34,841 nt of DNA from an uncultured Geobacteraceae bacterium (lineage in GTDB: Bacteria > Desulfobacterota > Desulfuromonadia > Geobacterales > Pseudopelobacteraceae), in contig CAIRBT010000187.1 in assembly GCA_903876875.1 (NCBI GenBank), positions 1 to 34,841 of the forward strand. The letters run 5' to 3'. Positions within the stretch are counted from its first letter, which is position 1; every line of letters starts with the position of its first letter. The position numbers were made by a program, and so were the translations under genes. Shown piece after piece: positions 1 through 7,981 of this stretch. Under the pieces are notes generated by a model that did no database searches, was not told where the DNA came from, and saw nothing but the letters and a program-made list of their open reading frames with translations.

Positions 1-86
1 AACGAGGTGGTGCACGGAAAATGGGGCGGATGGGAATATACCGGCACGGGTGCCGATGGGGTGTTTTCCGACGGGCGATATCCATC

Positions 87-133
87 CCGGGGGGAATACC
101 CCCCGGCTACCATCCGATTGCCCTCCGGGCAAT
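87..133. other. Two consecutive strong hairpins in the leader before the permease gene
   Basis: The first 312 bases hold no gene I can support. They contain a perfect 8-bp stem with an AATA loop at 87-106 (CCGGGGGG / CCCCCCGG) and a 7-bp stem with a 3-nt loop at 117-133 (ATTGCCC / GGGCAAT), followed by a short AT-rich run. They could terminate a gene left of the window or act in the leader of the permease. No clean U-tract follows, so the terminator reading is weak. A TTGACA-like hexamer lies at 149-154 without a convincing -10 at normal spacing. The permease frame stays open upstream to position 7, but those codons do not resemble the family. Confidence 0.4.
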
Positions 134-312
134 TATTTGATACCGCTTTTGACAATTTAACAAAATATATTCATTCAGCGGAGAATTTAAGGTACTATGG
201 GATGACTATTTCATCCTCTTCCCGACAGGAACCTCTGAATGCAGATAGCCAGCAACCACAGTGCTATGCTTCCACCGGCAACGGGAGACGATCGTCCGCA
301 CAGGGGCACCCG

Positions 313-1233
313 ATGACCACCATTGCTAACGCCCTCATACCGGTACTGGCACTGATTCTCGCCGGGTTTCTCCTCCAGCGGAATGCCTTCCTCCCCCCCG
401 CATTCTGGTCCGGTGCCGAAAAACTCACCTATTTCCTGCTGATGCCGGCCACCCTGATTCACAGCCTGGCTGGCAAAGAGATTGGCTCCCTCCCCTGGGT
501 GAAATTACTTGCCACGGTCGAAGGGGGTGTAGTGGCCAGTGCCCTGCTGGTAATGGCCTGGTGGCTTATTAATCGGCGAACCGAAGGGCCCGTCCTGACC
601 TCCGTCTTTCAGGGGGGAGTGCGCTTCAACACCTTTGTGGCACTGGCACTGGCTGAAAACCTCTATGGTCGGGAGGGACTCTTTCTGGCCGCCATGGCCG
701 CCGGATTCATGATCATCCTGATCAATATCCTCTGTGTGTCTCTTTTCTCCCTTACCGTGGGTAATGGCAACGGTGTCGATCTGAAACGGTTCCTCCGTGA
801 CCTGATGCGTAACCCCCTGATTATCGCCTGCCTAATCGGTGTGGGTATCAATGCGTGCGGCTTGAAACTGCCAGTGGCCATTGATGGCATTCTGGCTCTT
901 GGTGGCAAAGCCGCCTTTCCGGTGGGACTGATGGCGGTGGGTGCCGCCTATCGGGCAGGAAATCTCATCCTGCACTGGCGACCGCTCATGGTGAGCAGTT
1001 CCATCCAATTCCTCTGCAAACCACTCATCGCCTGGCAACTGGCCACCGCCCTGGGGCTTACCGGCGTGGCACTGAACGTGACGGTACTGCTCTTTAGCGT
1101 CCCCACGGCACCGTCGGCTTACATTCTCTCCCGACAAATGGGGGGAGACCATGACAGTATGGCGGCTATCATTACCGTCCAAACCTGCCTCTCTTTCCTC
1201 ACACTCCCCGTCACCATCTGGCTGATCAGTTGA
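313..1233 (+). CDS. AEC (auxin efflux carrier) family permease
   Basis: Predicted inner-membrane permease of 306 residues. The AEC family includes malate/organic-acid permeases and plant PIN-like carriers; the substrate here cannot be read from the sequence. The protein is very hydrophobic throughout, with about ten likely membrane helices, a typical length, and family-like stretches such as FQGGVRFNTFVALALA, a central RNPLIIACLIGVG and a late PTAPSAYILSRQMGGD segment. I place the start at ATG 313, where family similarity begins. An AGGGG at 302-306 serves as ribosome binding site. The frame is open upstream to position 7, but the extra 102 codons look like untranslated leader. Its stop overlaps the TTG start of the rhomboid gene (TTGA), so the two are probably translationally coupled. 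Family call is firm; substrate unknown. Confidence 0.88.
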   Translation: MTTIANALIPVLALILAGFLLQRNAFLPPAFWSGAEKLTYFLLMPATLIHSLAGKEIGSLPWVKLLATVEGGVVASALLVMAWWLINRRTEGPVLTSVFQGGVRFNTFVALALAENLYGREGLFLAAMAAGFMIILINILCVSLFSLTVGNGNGVDLKRFLRDLMRNPLIIACLIGVGINACGLKLPVAIDGILALGGKAAFPVGLMAVGAAYRAGNLILHWRPLMVSSSIQFLCKPLIAWQLATALGLTGVALNVTVLLFSVPTAPSAYILSRQMGGDHDSMAAIITVQTCLSFLTLPVTIWLIS

Positions 1234-2180
1234 GAGAACAATCGCCGGAAGACACTAACGCTGCTTCCCCCTGGCACCCGGTTTCCCCCCGCTACGGCTG
1301 TCACCTGACCAAACAGCAGGCGCGCCTCTGGGCACTGGTGCTGGATTCCCGTGCCATATCCTGCTGTATCGAAACCGAGGGGGAACGCTGGCAACTGCTG
1401 GTACCGGAAAACCAGCGGGAGAGTGCTGTCCGTGAGCTCGGATTGTATGAAAAGGCCAATTTCAACTGGCCCCCTCCCCCGCCCCCCCATCGCCCACCCA
1501 CAGGAAGTCTGCTTTCCACCCTGTCGGTCTTGCTGTTGCTTGCCAGCTTCCATAATCTGACACTAATGGGGGTATCAATACCGGGAAGGGGGATTGTGGA
1601 TCTCTATGACCTTGGCACCGCCAATGCCGCTGCCATCAAAAGCGGCCAGTGGTGGCGGCTTATCACCCCCCTGACCCTCCATGCCGGCATCGTCCATCTT
1701 TTGAGTAATCTGACCATCGGCGGCACCTTCATCGCCCTACTCTGTCGGGAGTTGGGGGGAGGATTGGCCTGGCTGCTTCTGCTGTTTTCCGCAGCCCTCG
1801 GCAACCTCATTAACGCCTGGGTTCAAGCACCGAACCACAACTCCGTCGGTGCCTCAACCGCCGTATTTGGTGCGGTCGGTATCCTGGCCACCGTCAGTAT
1901 TGTCCGCTATCACCAGCATCTTCAGCGGCACTGGTTGGTGCCGGTGGCAGCCGGTGTGGCACTACTGGCCATCCTGGGAACCGAGGGAAAGGAGACCGAT
2001 CTGGGTGCCCACCTGTTCGGTTTTTTTGCCGGCCTCTGCTTCGGCACCGCCGCCGAATTTTTAATCAACAGATATGGCATGCCGGGAAAGGCATTGAACA
2101 GAATACTGGGCACCCTGAGCGGTGCCGTTGTTCTGGCTGCCTGGTGGTACGCCATCGGCGGTATCCCCCCTCTTCCGTGA
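1230..2180 (+). CDS. Rhomboid-family intramembrane serine protease
   Basis: Predicted membrane-embedded serine protease of 316 residues. The rhomboid core is clear: HAGIVHLLSN (His151, His156, Asn160) in the second core helix, the catalytic serine in GASTAVFG (Ser209), and the catalytic histidine in AHLFGFFAGL (His261). Residues 1-80 form a soluble N-terminal region of unknown fold, joined to the membrane core by a proline stretch (81-86, then further prolines to 90). The C-terminus has one more helix. The start is TTG 1230, overlapping the TGA of the permease gene; this same TTGA junction recurs elsewhere in the window. Substrates cannot be inferred. Pairing with the permease suggests co-expression only. 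Catalytic residues are intact, so it should be active. Confidence 0.92.
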   Translation: MREQSPEDTNAASPWHPVSPRYGCHLTKQQARLWALVLDSRAISCCIETEGERWQLLVPENQRESAVRELGLYEKANFNWPPPPPPHRPPTGSLLSTLSVLLLLASFHNLTLMGVSIPGRGIVDLYDLGTANAAAIKSGQWWRLITPLTLHAGIVHLLSNLTIGGTFIALLCRELGGGLAWLLLLFSAALGNLINAWVQAPNHNSVGASTAVFGAVGILATVSIVRYHQHLQRHWLVPVAAGVALLAILGTEGKETDLGAHLFGFFAGLCFGTAAEFLINRYGMPGKALNRILGTLSGAVVLAAWWYAIGGIPPLP

Positions 2181-2332
2181 CACAAACGAACGCTGCGACG
2201 ACCTCTGCTGCTCCGACTCTTTTTATTTCCGCTCATCTTAAAAAAATGTTATTCTTCCGGACTCCATGAACCAATCACTCACATCATATCTTCAGGGAGT
2301 GTTCCCCGCGCCCGAAGCCAGCGGTACGCACC

Positions 2333-4852
2333 ATGAATAACCAGTTTACGGAAGATGCCCTATTGCTGATGCGCCATGAAATCTCCTCGGCAGCTGGGAA
2401 CGAGGTGTTTTTCATCGGTCGTACCAATGTGGACGGCATCGTCTACGAGGTCGAAACCATCGCCCGGGGCAACAAGGTGGCCGTACCTGCCATCATCACC
2501 CGTGCCGCCAGCGGTGACGTCGTCATCCATAACCACCCCTCCGGTGATCTGACCCCATCGTCGGCCGACATGGATATCGCCTCGGTCACCGGCAATCAGG
2601 GGATCGGCTTTACTATCATCAACAGTGACTGTACCCGCAGTTACCAAGTGGTTGCCCCCTTTACGGAGAAAAAAGGGGAACTGCTCACCATGGCAGAAAT
2701 CGGCAAAGTTTTTGCCGCTGACGGCATGATGGCCCATTTAAAGGGGTTTGAACCACGGGACGAACAGGTTCGTATGGCCTGCACCGTCGCCGAAGCGTTC
2801 AACCAGGATCGGGTAGTGTTGGTGGAAGCCGGAACCGGCACCGGAAAATCCCTGGCCTATCTGATTCCGTCACTGCTCTGGGCGTTGCGTAACAATGAGC
2901 GGGTGGTGGTTTCCACCAATACCATCAATCTTCAGGAACAGCTTATCAGGAAGGATCTCCCCTTTTTGGCACGTAATTCGGCCATGGAATTCAAGGCGGC
3001 ACTGGTCAAGGGGCGCAGTAACTACGCCTGCCTGCGTAAGCTGGAGCATGCCGAAGCAGAGCCTTCCCTCTTCCCCGATGAGTCGTCGGCCGAACTGACC
3101 ACCATCATCGAGTGGAGCCACAGCTGCCAGGATGGCTGCCGTAGCGACCTCTCCTTCATCCCCCACCACACCACCTGGGAAGAGATTTGCTGCGAAGCGG
3201 ATCAGTGCAGCAGATCGCGCTGCAAACATTTCGGTCGCTGTTTTTTCTACCGGGCCCGCCGGGAATCCTCGGCCGCTCGAATACTGGTGGTCAACCACGC
3301 ACTGCTATTGTCTGACATCGTACTCCGGAAGGAAACCGGCTACGACGCCACGGCAATTCTGCCCCCCTTTACCCGGCTCATTTTTGATGAGGGACACCAT
3401 CTGGAGGATGTGGCAACCAGTCACCTCTCCCTCTCCATTACCCGCAGCGGTATTCTTAAACAGCTGCAACGACTGGTACCCCATACCCAGAATCGTGCCG
3501 GCCTGCTCACCATCATTGCAGCCGGAATCACCCGTCACCTCCCCGAGTCGGCTGAAGGGCTCTACATGGAACTGTCTGGGCTGTTGGAGGCTCACCTGCT
3601 GCCAAAATCCCTCGACCTGTCCGGGCTTACCGAACAGACCATGGACTGGCTGGCACTGCGGGTGGAGCATGAGGGGAAAGGGGAAGCGGGGCGGGAGGTC
3701 AAATACCGTATTACTCCGGAAGCGGAGCGAACCGAGTTTTGGCTGGAGTGCCGTCAACGACTTCAGGCACTGGCGGACGCTATCAACGATTATACGTCGG
3801 CACTCCGCACCCTGGTGCGACGCTCCAAGGATCTGCCGGAAAAGCTCCAGGAACGACTGGCCGATCAACTGCTCGACACCAGCGGCATTGAAGGGCGTCT
3901 GCAAAATATGGCCGATGGCCTGCTCTTTTTCACCACCGATGCCGCCGGATATTGCCGGTGGATTGAAACACGGCGGGGCAACCGGGGCATCCAGGCCCGG
4001 CTCACCGCCGCCCCCCTCGATATTTCGACAGAGCTTAAAGAGAGCGTGCTTGATAAGCTGAAAACTATCATCGTCACCTCAGCAACCCTGACGGTCGGTG
4101 GCCAGTTCACCTACCTGAAAAAACGCACCGGTTTTGCCCTGCTGCCGTCGGCTCGGGTTTCCGAACTGCAACTGGCCTCCCCCTTCAATTACGCCCGTCA
4201 AGTCTTCGTGGCCGTGCCGGACGAAATGCCCGAACCGACCAGTTCCGACTACCGTGCCGCTCTTGAACGCCATATCATGAAGGCGGTCACCATCTCCCGG
4301 GGGGGAGCTTTTATCCTCTTTACCTCCTATGATATGCTGAACCGGGTGTATCAGGCTCTCTCTCCGGCGTTGACCCGCCAGGGACTTACCCCGCTTAAGC
4401 AGGGGGATACGGGACGTCATTCGTTGTTGACCCGCTTTCGGGCCGAGGGAAATGCCGTGCTATTCGGCACCGACTCCTTCTGGGAGGGGGTTGATGTGAA
4501 GGGGGAAGCACTCCGACTGGTTATTATCGCCCGGCTCCCCTTTCAGGTACCAACCGAGCCGGTGCAGCAGGCCCGTGCTGAGAAAATCAAGAGTGATGGG
4601 GGGGATCCGTTTCGGGATTTTGCGGTGCCCCAGGCGGTTATTAAGTTCCGCCAGGGCTTCGGTCGGCTGATCAGAAGTCGTGATGACCGGGGAGCAGTCC
4701 TCATACTGGACCGGCGCGTACTGAATAAAAGCTACGGCCGGATATTTCTCCGGTCATTGCCGGACACGGAAATCATCAGGGGGGATTCTGCGGATATCTT
4801 CGCACTGATGAAGGAGTTTTTCAGTTCCCTTTCATCCGCTTCTTCGCACTGA
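2333..4852 (+). CDS. DinG/XPD-family Fe-S helicase with N-terminal RadC/JAMM-like domain
   Basis: An 839-residue superfamily 2 DNA helicase. Residues about 1-110 form a RadC/JAMM-like domain: Glu24 in GNEVFFIG, then HNHPSGDLTPSSAD with His66, His68, Ser70 and Asp79, which together are a complete set of putative zinc ligands. The helicase core follows: Walker A EAGTGTGKS (165-173), a DEGH box (352-355) and a motif VI QGFGRLIRSR near the C-terminus. Cysteines 233, 292, 297 and 303 fit the 4Fe-4S cluster of DinG/XPD, with the 5- and 6-residue spacing seen in DinG. DinG proteins unwind D-loops, R-loops and G-quadruplexes. The ATG at 2333 has a weak ribosome binding site. The gene lies 152 bp after the rhomboid gene, and its last 32 bp overlap the convergent gene. 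The helicase call is firm; activity of the JAMM-like part is inferred. Confidence 0.93.
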   Translation: MNNQFTEDALLLMRHEISSAAGNEVFFIGRTNVDGIVYEVETIARGNKVAVPAIITRAASGDVVIHNHPSGDLTPSSADMDIASVTGNQGIGFTIINSDCTRSYQVVAPFTEKKGELLTMAEIGKVFAADGMMAHLKGFEPRDEQVRMACTVAEAFNQDRVVLVEAGTGTGKSLAYLIPSLLWALRNNERVVVSTNTINLQEQLIRKDLPFLARNSAMEFKAALVKGRSNYACLRKLEHAEAEPSLFPDESSAELTTIIEWSHSCQDGCRSDLSFIPHHTTWEEICCEADQCSRSRCKHFGRCFFYRARRESSAARILVVNHALLLSDIVLRKETGYDATAILPPFTRLIFDEGHHLEDVATSHLSLSITRSGILKQLQRLVPHTQNRAGLLTIIAAGITRHLPESAEGLYMELSGLLEAHLLPKSLDLSGLTEQTMDWLALRVEHEGKGEAGREVKYRITPEAERTEFWLECRQRLQALADAINDYTSALRTLVRRSKDLPEKLQERLADQLLDTSGIEGRLQNMADGLLFFTTDAAGYCRWIETRRGNRGIQARLTAAPLDISTELKESVLDKLKTIIVTSATLTVGGQFTYLKKRTGFALLPSARVSELQLASPFNYARQVFVAVPDEMPEPTSSDYRAALERHIMKAVTISRGGAFILFTSYDMLNRVYQALSPALTRQGLTPLKQGDTGRHSLLTRFRAEGNAVLFGTDSFWEGVDVKGEALRLVIIARLPFQVPTEPVQQARAEKIKSDGGDPFRDFAVPQAVIKFRQGFGRLIRSRDDRGAVLILDRRVLNKSYGRIFLRSLPDTEIIRGDSADIFALMKEFFSSLSSASSH

Positions 4853-5300
4853 AGTTGAAACATTGAAAATACATGAGGCAGGTCAGCAGAAAGGAGAAGA
4901 TGGTTGACGCCAGTACCAGGGGCGCACCGGACGCCTTCCTGGCATCGGGAACCAGGGAAACGAAGACGATAAAGAATGCCACACCGCAGAATTTCCAGAG
5001 ATCACCAATGAGACGCTTTTTACGGAGTGCTGCGGTCTGCTCAGTTGTCAGGGGGGCGATACTCCCTTCGATTTCAACACCGGCATCACGCCAGGCAAGC
5101 CGGTACACCGGATATATCAGCAGCAGTTGCACCACAACGGCCGCAGCAATACTGCTAAAAAACTGCCCCGGTTTTTGCAAAAGGGCAAAACGGTTCTGAA
5201 ACATAACTGCCAAAACAATCAACAAACCGGTTAAAATGGTCTGAACTATCCGGTACACCATCATCTGCCGGTTAAGCTTTTTAAAATCCACATTGGCCAT
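4821..5300 (-). CDS. Hypothetical four-helix membrane protein
   Basis: I do not recognise this 159-residue protein. It has four likely membrane helices at about residues 15-34, 48-66, 100-117 and 126-147. A charged central loop (about 68-99) carries acidic residues and then RKKR just before the third helix. The C-terminus is basic (AKKRMKGN). There is no signal peptide beyond the first helix and no recognisable catalytic motif. ATG 5300 is preceded by GGAG at good spacing. The gene is divergent from the histidine kinase gene across 92 bp, and its 3' end overlaps the end of the helicase gene on the other strand by 32 bp. Hydrophobicity pattern and ribosome binding site support it as real; function unknown. 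Confidence 0.75.
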   Translation of the reverse strand: MANVDFKKLNRQMMVYRIVQTILTGLLIVLAVMFQNRFALLQKPGQFFSSIAAAVVVQLLLIYPVYRLAWRDAGVEIEGSIAPLTTEQTAALRKKRLIGDLWKFCGVAFFIVFVSLVPDARKASGAPLVLASTIFSFLLTCLMYFQCFNFSAKKRMKGN

Positions 5301-5392
5301 GGATGCGCTCCAAAGATATATTTTTATAACTACGTTTCACTAAGCGGATACCATAGCAGAAAGTGCCATGATGCACAAGGGGTGACACCATC

Positions 5393-6328
5393 ATGAACAT
5401 ACTTCGCCGCATATTTCATCCGATCATGGCACTGATCGCCATCCAGTTGGTCTGGATTACCGTCGTGGTCTTCTGGATTTACTGGTTCATCGGCAAACAC
5501 CGGGAATTCAATCAGCTGGCCGAAAAATACCGCCCCGAACTTCTGGGGCGGGGGGCCAACTGGCCGGTGATGGTGGAAGGACTGGTGATGCTAGTGCTAA
5601 TCCTCATCGGTGTCTATGTCATCTTTGTCTACTGGAACCGCCAGGCAAATCTCTACCTGCAACAGCGCAACATCATCTCCCAAGTAACCCATGAGCTGAA
5701 ATCCCCCCTGGCCTCCATCCAGCTTCACCTGGAAACCATTCGCCTCCGAAAACCGACGGAAGAACGACTCGACTCCTTTGTCACCACCATGCTGGCCGAT
5801 ACCGACCGGCTTCACTATCTCATAAATAATCTGCTGATGGCGGCACGGCTTGAACAGCGGCGCAAATCACCGGAGCGACGCCCCACGGATCTGACCATGC
5901 TGATTGGCGAGCATGTGGAACGGGAACGGACCACCCTCCCCCAGGGGGGAACCATCACCTTTGAAGCGCCCCCCGCGCTCATGACCATCATCGACCCGGA
6001 AGAGATGGGGATGGTTGTCCGCAATCTCTTCGAAAATGCGGTACTTTATTCACCACAAAGCCCGGAAATTATCGTCCAACTGTCAAAGGTCGGCTCGACT
6101 CTCACTCTCACGGTACGGGACCATGGCCGGGGGCTTGACCCGAAAGAGCGAAAAAATGTCTTTGACCGTTTTTACCGGGTGCAACCACCGGGGGAAAATG
6201 TGCGGGGCACCGGTCTTGGCCTCTATATCGTTGATTCGGTTATCAAGGGGTACGGCGGCACCGTTGGAGTAACCAGTGATGGACCGGGCAAGGGATGTAC
6301 CTTTACTGTTAAAATTCCGGTCTCCTAA
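5393..6328 (+). CDS. Sensor histidine kinase with minimal periplasmic sensor region
   Basis: A 311-residue inner-membrane sensor kinase. Two membrane helices (about 10-33 and 59-80) flank a periplasmic loop of only about 25 residues. No HAMP or PAS domain is evident, and the dimerisation helix starts soon after the second helix. The H-box is VTHELKSPLASIQ with phosphoacceptor His100. The ATPase domain shows the N-box around Asn215, G1 DHGRG (243-247), the F-box NVFDRFYR and G2 GTGLGL (272-277), so catalysis should be intact. ATG 5393 has an AAGGGGTGA ribosome binding site. The response regulator begins 11 bp after its stop, so they form a two-component pair. The short loop suggests sensing within or at the membrane, or through a partner; the stimulus is unknown. 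Confidence 0.93.
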   Translation: MNILRRIFHPIMALIAIQLVWITVVVFWIYWFIGKHREFNQLAEKYRPELLGRGANWPVMVEGLVMLVLILIGVYVIFVYWNRQANLYLQQRNIISQVTHELKSPLASIQLHLETIRLRKPTEERLDSFVTTMLADTDRLHYLINNLLMAARLEQRRKSPERRPTDLTMLIGEHVERERTTLPQGGTITFEAPPALMTIIDPEEMGMVVRNLFENAVLYSPQSPEIIVQLSKVGSTLTLTVRDHGRGLDPKERKNVFDRFYRVQPPGENVRGTGLGLYIVDSVIKGYGGTVGVTSDGPGKGCTFTVKIPVS

Positions 6329-6339
6329 AGGGGAGTGAC

Positions 6340-7044
6340 ATGAAAAGCGATAAACCACATATCATGCTGGTTGAAGATGAAATCCACCTGGCACGAGGCA
6401 TCTGCTTCAATCTTGAGGAAGAGGGGCTGCGGGTGAGCCATTTTGAGACCGCCGAGCGGGCATTAGCAACCCTCGACATCGAGCATTTTGATCTGGTGAT
6501 CCTCGACGTCATGCTCCCCGGTATGGATGGTTTTCAGGCCTGTCGTGCCATCCGGACTCTGGATCCCCGGGTACCGATCTTGATGCTGACCGCCCGCTCC
6601 GAAGATGCTGACCGGGTGGAAGGGTTGGAAAACGGTGCCGATGATTACCTGACCAAACCCTTCAACCTGGTGGAATTTCTGCTGCGGGTCAAGGGGATGC
6701 TCCGCCGCTCCTCCTGGTATCGCCCCGAACCGGTGGAGGAGGGGTACCGTTTTGGTGACAACGAGGTATTTCTCCTCTCCTACCGGGCTCGCACCGCCCA
6801 AGGGGAAATCGATCTGACCGAGATGGAGGTACGGGTACTCTCCCTGTTTTTCCAGAAAGAGGGGCAGGCCATCCACCGGAGCGATCTGCTCCACTCCGTA
6901 TGGGGGTACAGCAGCGACACCGAAACACGGACGCTGGACAACTTCATCGTCCGGCTCCGCAAATATTTTGAGCCGGACCCGTCACATCCAAAACATTTTC
7001 AAACGGTACGGGCGGTCGGTTACCGCTTTAGCCGGGAAGGATAA
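6340..7044 (+). CDS. OmpR/PhoB-family response regulator
   Basis: A 234-residue DNA-binding response regulator. The receiver domain has the acidic pair Glu12/Asp13, phosphoacceptor Asp56 in LVILDVMLPGMDGF, Thr84 and Lys106 in YLTKPFN. A winged-helix C-terminal domain (about 130-232) ends with the typical NFIVRLRKYFE and VRAVGYRF segments. An AGGGGAG ribosome binding site precedes ATG 6340. It lies directly after the kinase gene, so it is almost certainly its partner and a transcription factor. Targets are unknown; the LysE-type exporter just downstream, or the pair itself, are reasonable guesses. The DUF1330 gene starts at its stop codon (TAATG), implying a shared transcript. Confidence 0.95.
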   Translation: MKSDKPHIMLVEDEIHLARGICFNLEEEGLRVSHFETAERALATLDIEHFDLVILDVMLPGMDGFQACRAIRTLDPRVPILMLTARSEDADRVEGLENGADDYLTKPFNLVEFLLRVKGMLRRSSWYRPEPVEEGYRFGDNEVFLLSYRARTAQGEIDLTEMEVRVLSLFFQKEGQAIHRSDLLHSVWGYSSDTETRTLDNFIVRLRKYFEPDPSHPKHFQTVRAVGYRFSREG

Positions 7045-7348
7045 TGATGATCTACTACCTGATTCTCGTCACCATCACAGACCGGGAGCTGTTTGACCGT
7101 TATCTCAAGGGGCATCTGCCAGGACTGGAGCAGGCGGGGGGAGAATAGTGTTCCGTTCAACAAGCAACGCCCCCGTTTTGAACAGTGTCGCCCCTGATGT
7201 GGTGGTAATTCAGGAGTGGCCATCGGAAGAGGCGTTCAATCTCTGGTGGGGTTCTGAAGGCTACCGGCCATGGGCTGAAATTCGCGACCGCGCGGCAACG
7301 ATGTCCATTATTGCCTGTTCCCCTTCGTTGATATTACCACGGACATGA
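7044..7348 (+). pseudogene. DUF1330-type small protein, broken by a frameshift at a G6 run
   Basis: The first frame, from ATG 7044/7047, reads MIYYLILVTITDRELFDRYL..LEQAGGE and stops at TAG 7146-7148. A second frame from about 7140 to the TGA at 7346-7348 continues as a plausible second half (APDVVVIQEWPSEEAFNLWW..). Joining them, with one extra G in the G6 run at 7136-7141, gives AGGRIVFRS at the junction and one protein of about 100 residues resembling the DUF1330/dimeric ferredoxin-like fold. An AAGGA ribosome binding site precedes the start. The gene overlaps the response regulator stop. It may be a true frameshift mutation, a slippage-prone phase-variable gene, or a homopolymer sequencing error. 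Which of these holds cannot be decided from one sequence. Function of the family is poorly known. Confidence 0.72.
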
Positions 7349-7358
7349 GGAGATTCCC

Positions 7359-7976
7359 ATGACCATGACCCTTTTGTATTTTCTCGGAGCCTCCGCCGCC
7401 CTGACCATTGCACCCGGCCCCGACAACATCTTCGTCCTGACCCAGGGGATCACCCGGGGCAGGAGCCCAGCCATTATCACCGCCCTCGGCATGTGCAGCG
7501 GCGTCAGCATCCATACCGTTGCCGCCGCCTTCGGCATCTCGGCACTCTACTCTTCATCACTGTTTGCCTTCAATATGGTCAAATATGCCGGTGCTGCGTA
7601 CCTGCTCTATCTGGCCTATAAAACCCTGACGGGGCGGTCAACGGTGGCTCTGGGTACCGCAGATAGCAGAAGTAATGCCGAGCTCTTCAAACGGGGCTTT
7701 ATCATGAATGTGCTGAATCCCAAGGTGGCACTGTTTTTTCTGGCCTTTCTCCCCCAATTTGTCACACCATCGGTCGGCCATGTGCCGCTCCAGATGCTAT
7801 TACTTGGCCTGATCTTCATGGTACAAGCCAGCGTCATCTTTAGCCTGATCGGCTACTTTTCCGGCAGTATCGGCACCTACCTTATGGCACGTCCCCACGT
7901 GGCGAAATCTTTTGACCGTCTGACCGCCGGAGTCTTTGCATCACTCGCCATCAGACTGGTACTGACAGAACGTTAA
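7359..7976 (+). CDS. LysE/RhtB-family amino-acid exporter
   Basis: A 205-residue inner-membrane protein of the LysE/RhtB translocator family, which exports amino acids or their derivatives. It shows the family's N-terminal APGPDN motif (residues 18-23) and six probable helices. The conserved middle segment FKRGFIMNVLNPKVALFFLAFLPQF is present, split here as GFIMNVLNPK and ALFFLAFLPQF. The length is typical. AGGAG sits 7 bases before ATG 7359. It lies 10 bp after the broken DUF1330 gene, probably on the same transcript as the two-component pair, and converges with the cytochrome gene, whose stop is 5 bp away; no terminator hairpin is visible between them. Substrate unknown. Confidence 0.92.
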   Translation: MTMTLLYFLGASAALTIAPGPDNIFVLTQGITRGRSPAIITALGMCSGVSIHTVAAAFGISALYSSSLFAFNMVKYAGAAYLLYLAYKTLTGRSTVALGTADSRSNAELFKRGFIMNVLNPKVALFFLAFLPQFVTPSVGHVPLQMLLLGLIFMVQASVIFSLIGYFSGSIGTYLMARPHVAKSFDRLTAGVFASLAIRLVLTER

Positions 7977-7981
7977 CCACG

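Noticed and set aside
7-312. N-terminal extension of 102 residues on the AEC permease
   Set aside because: The open frame is real, but its residues do not look like the family, it crosses two strong hairpins, and a start with AGGGG exists at 313.
2266-2340. Mini-ORF of 24 codons overlapping the start of the helicase gene
   Set aside because: No ribosome binding site and no recognisable product; possibly a leader or a displaced N-terminus, but unsupported.
3132-4061. Long + strand open frame of 309 codons within the helicase gene
   Set aside because: A shadow in another frame; the true frame carries all helicase motifs.
7146-7148. In-frame TAG in the DUF1330 gene as a recoded amino acid (pyrrolysine)
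   Set aside because: The downstream similarity is in a different frame, so a frameshift explains it and stop readthrough does not.
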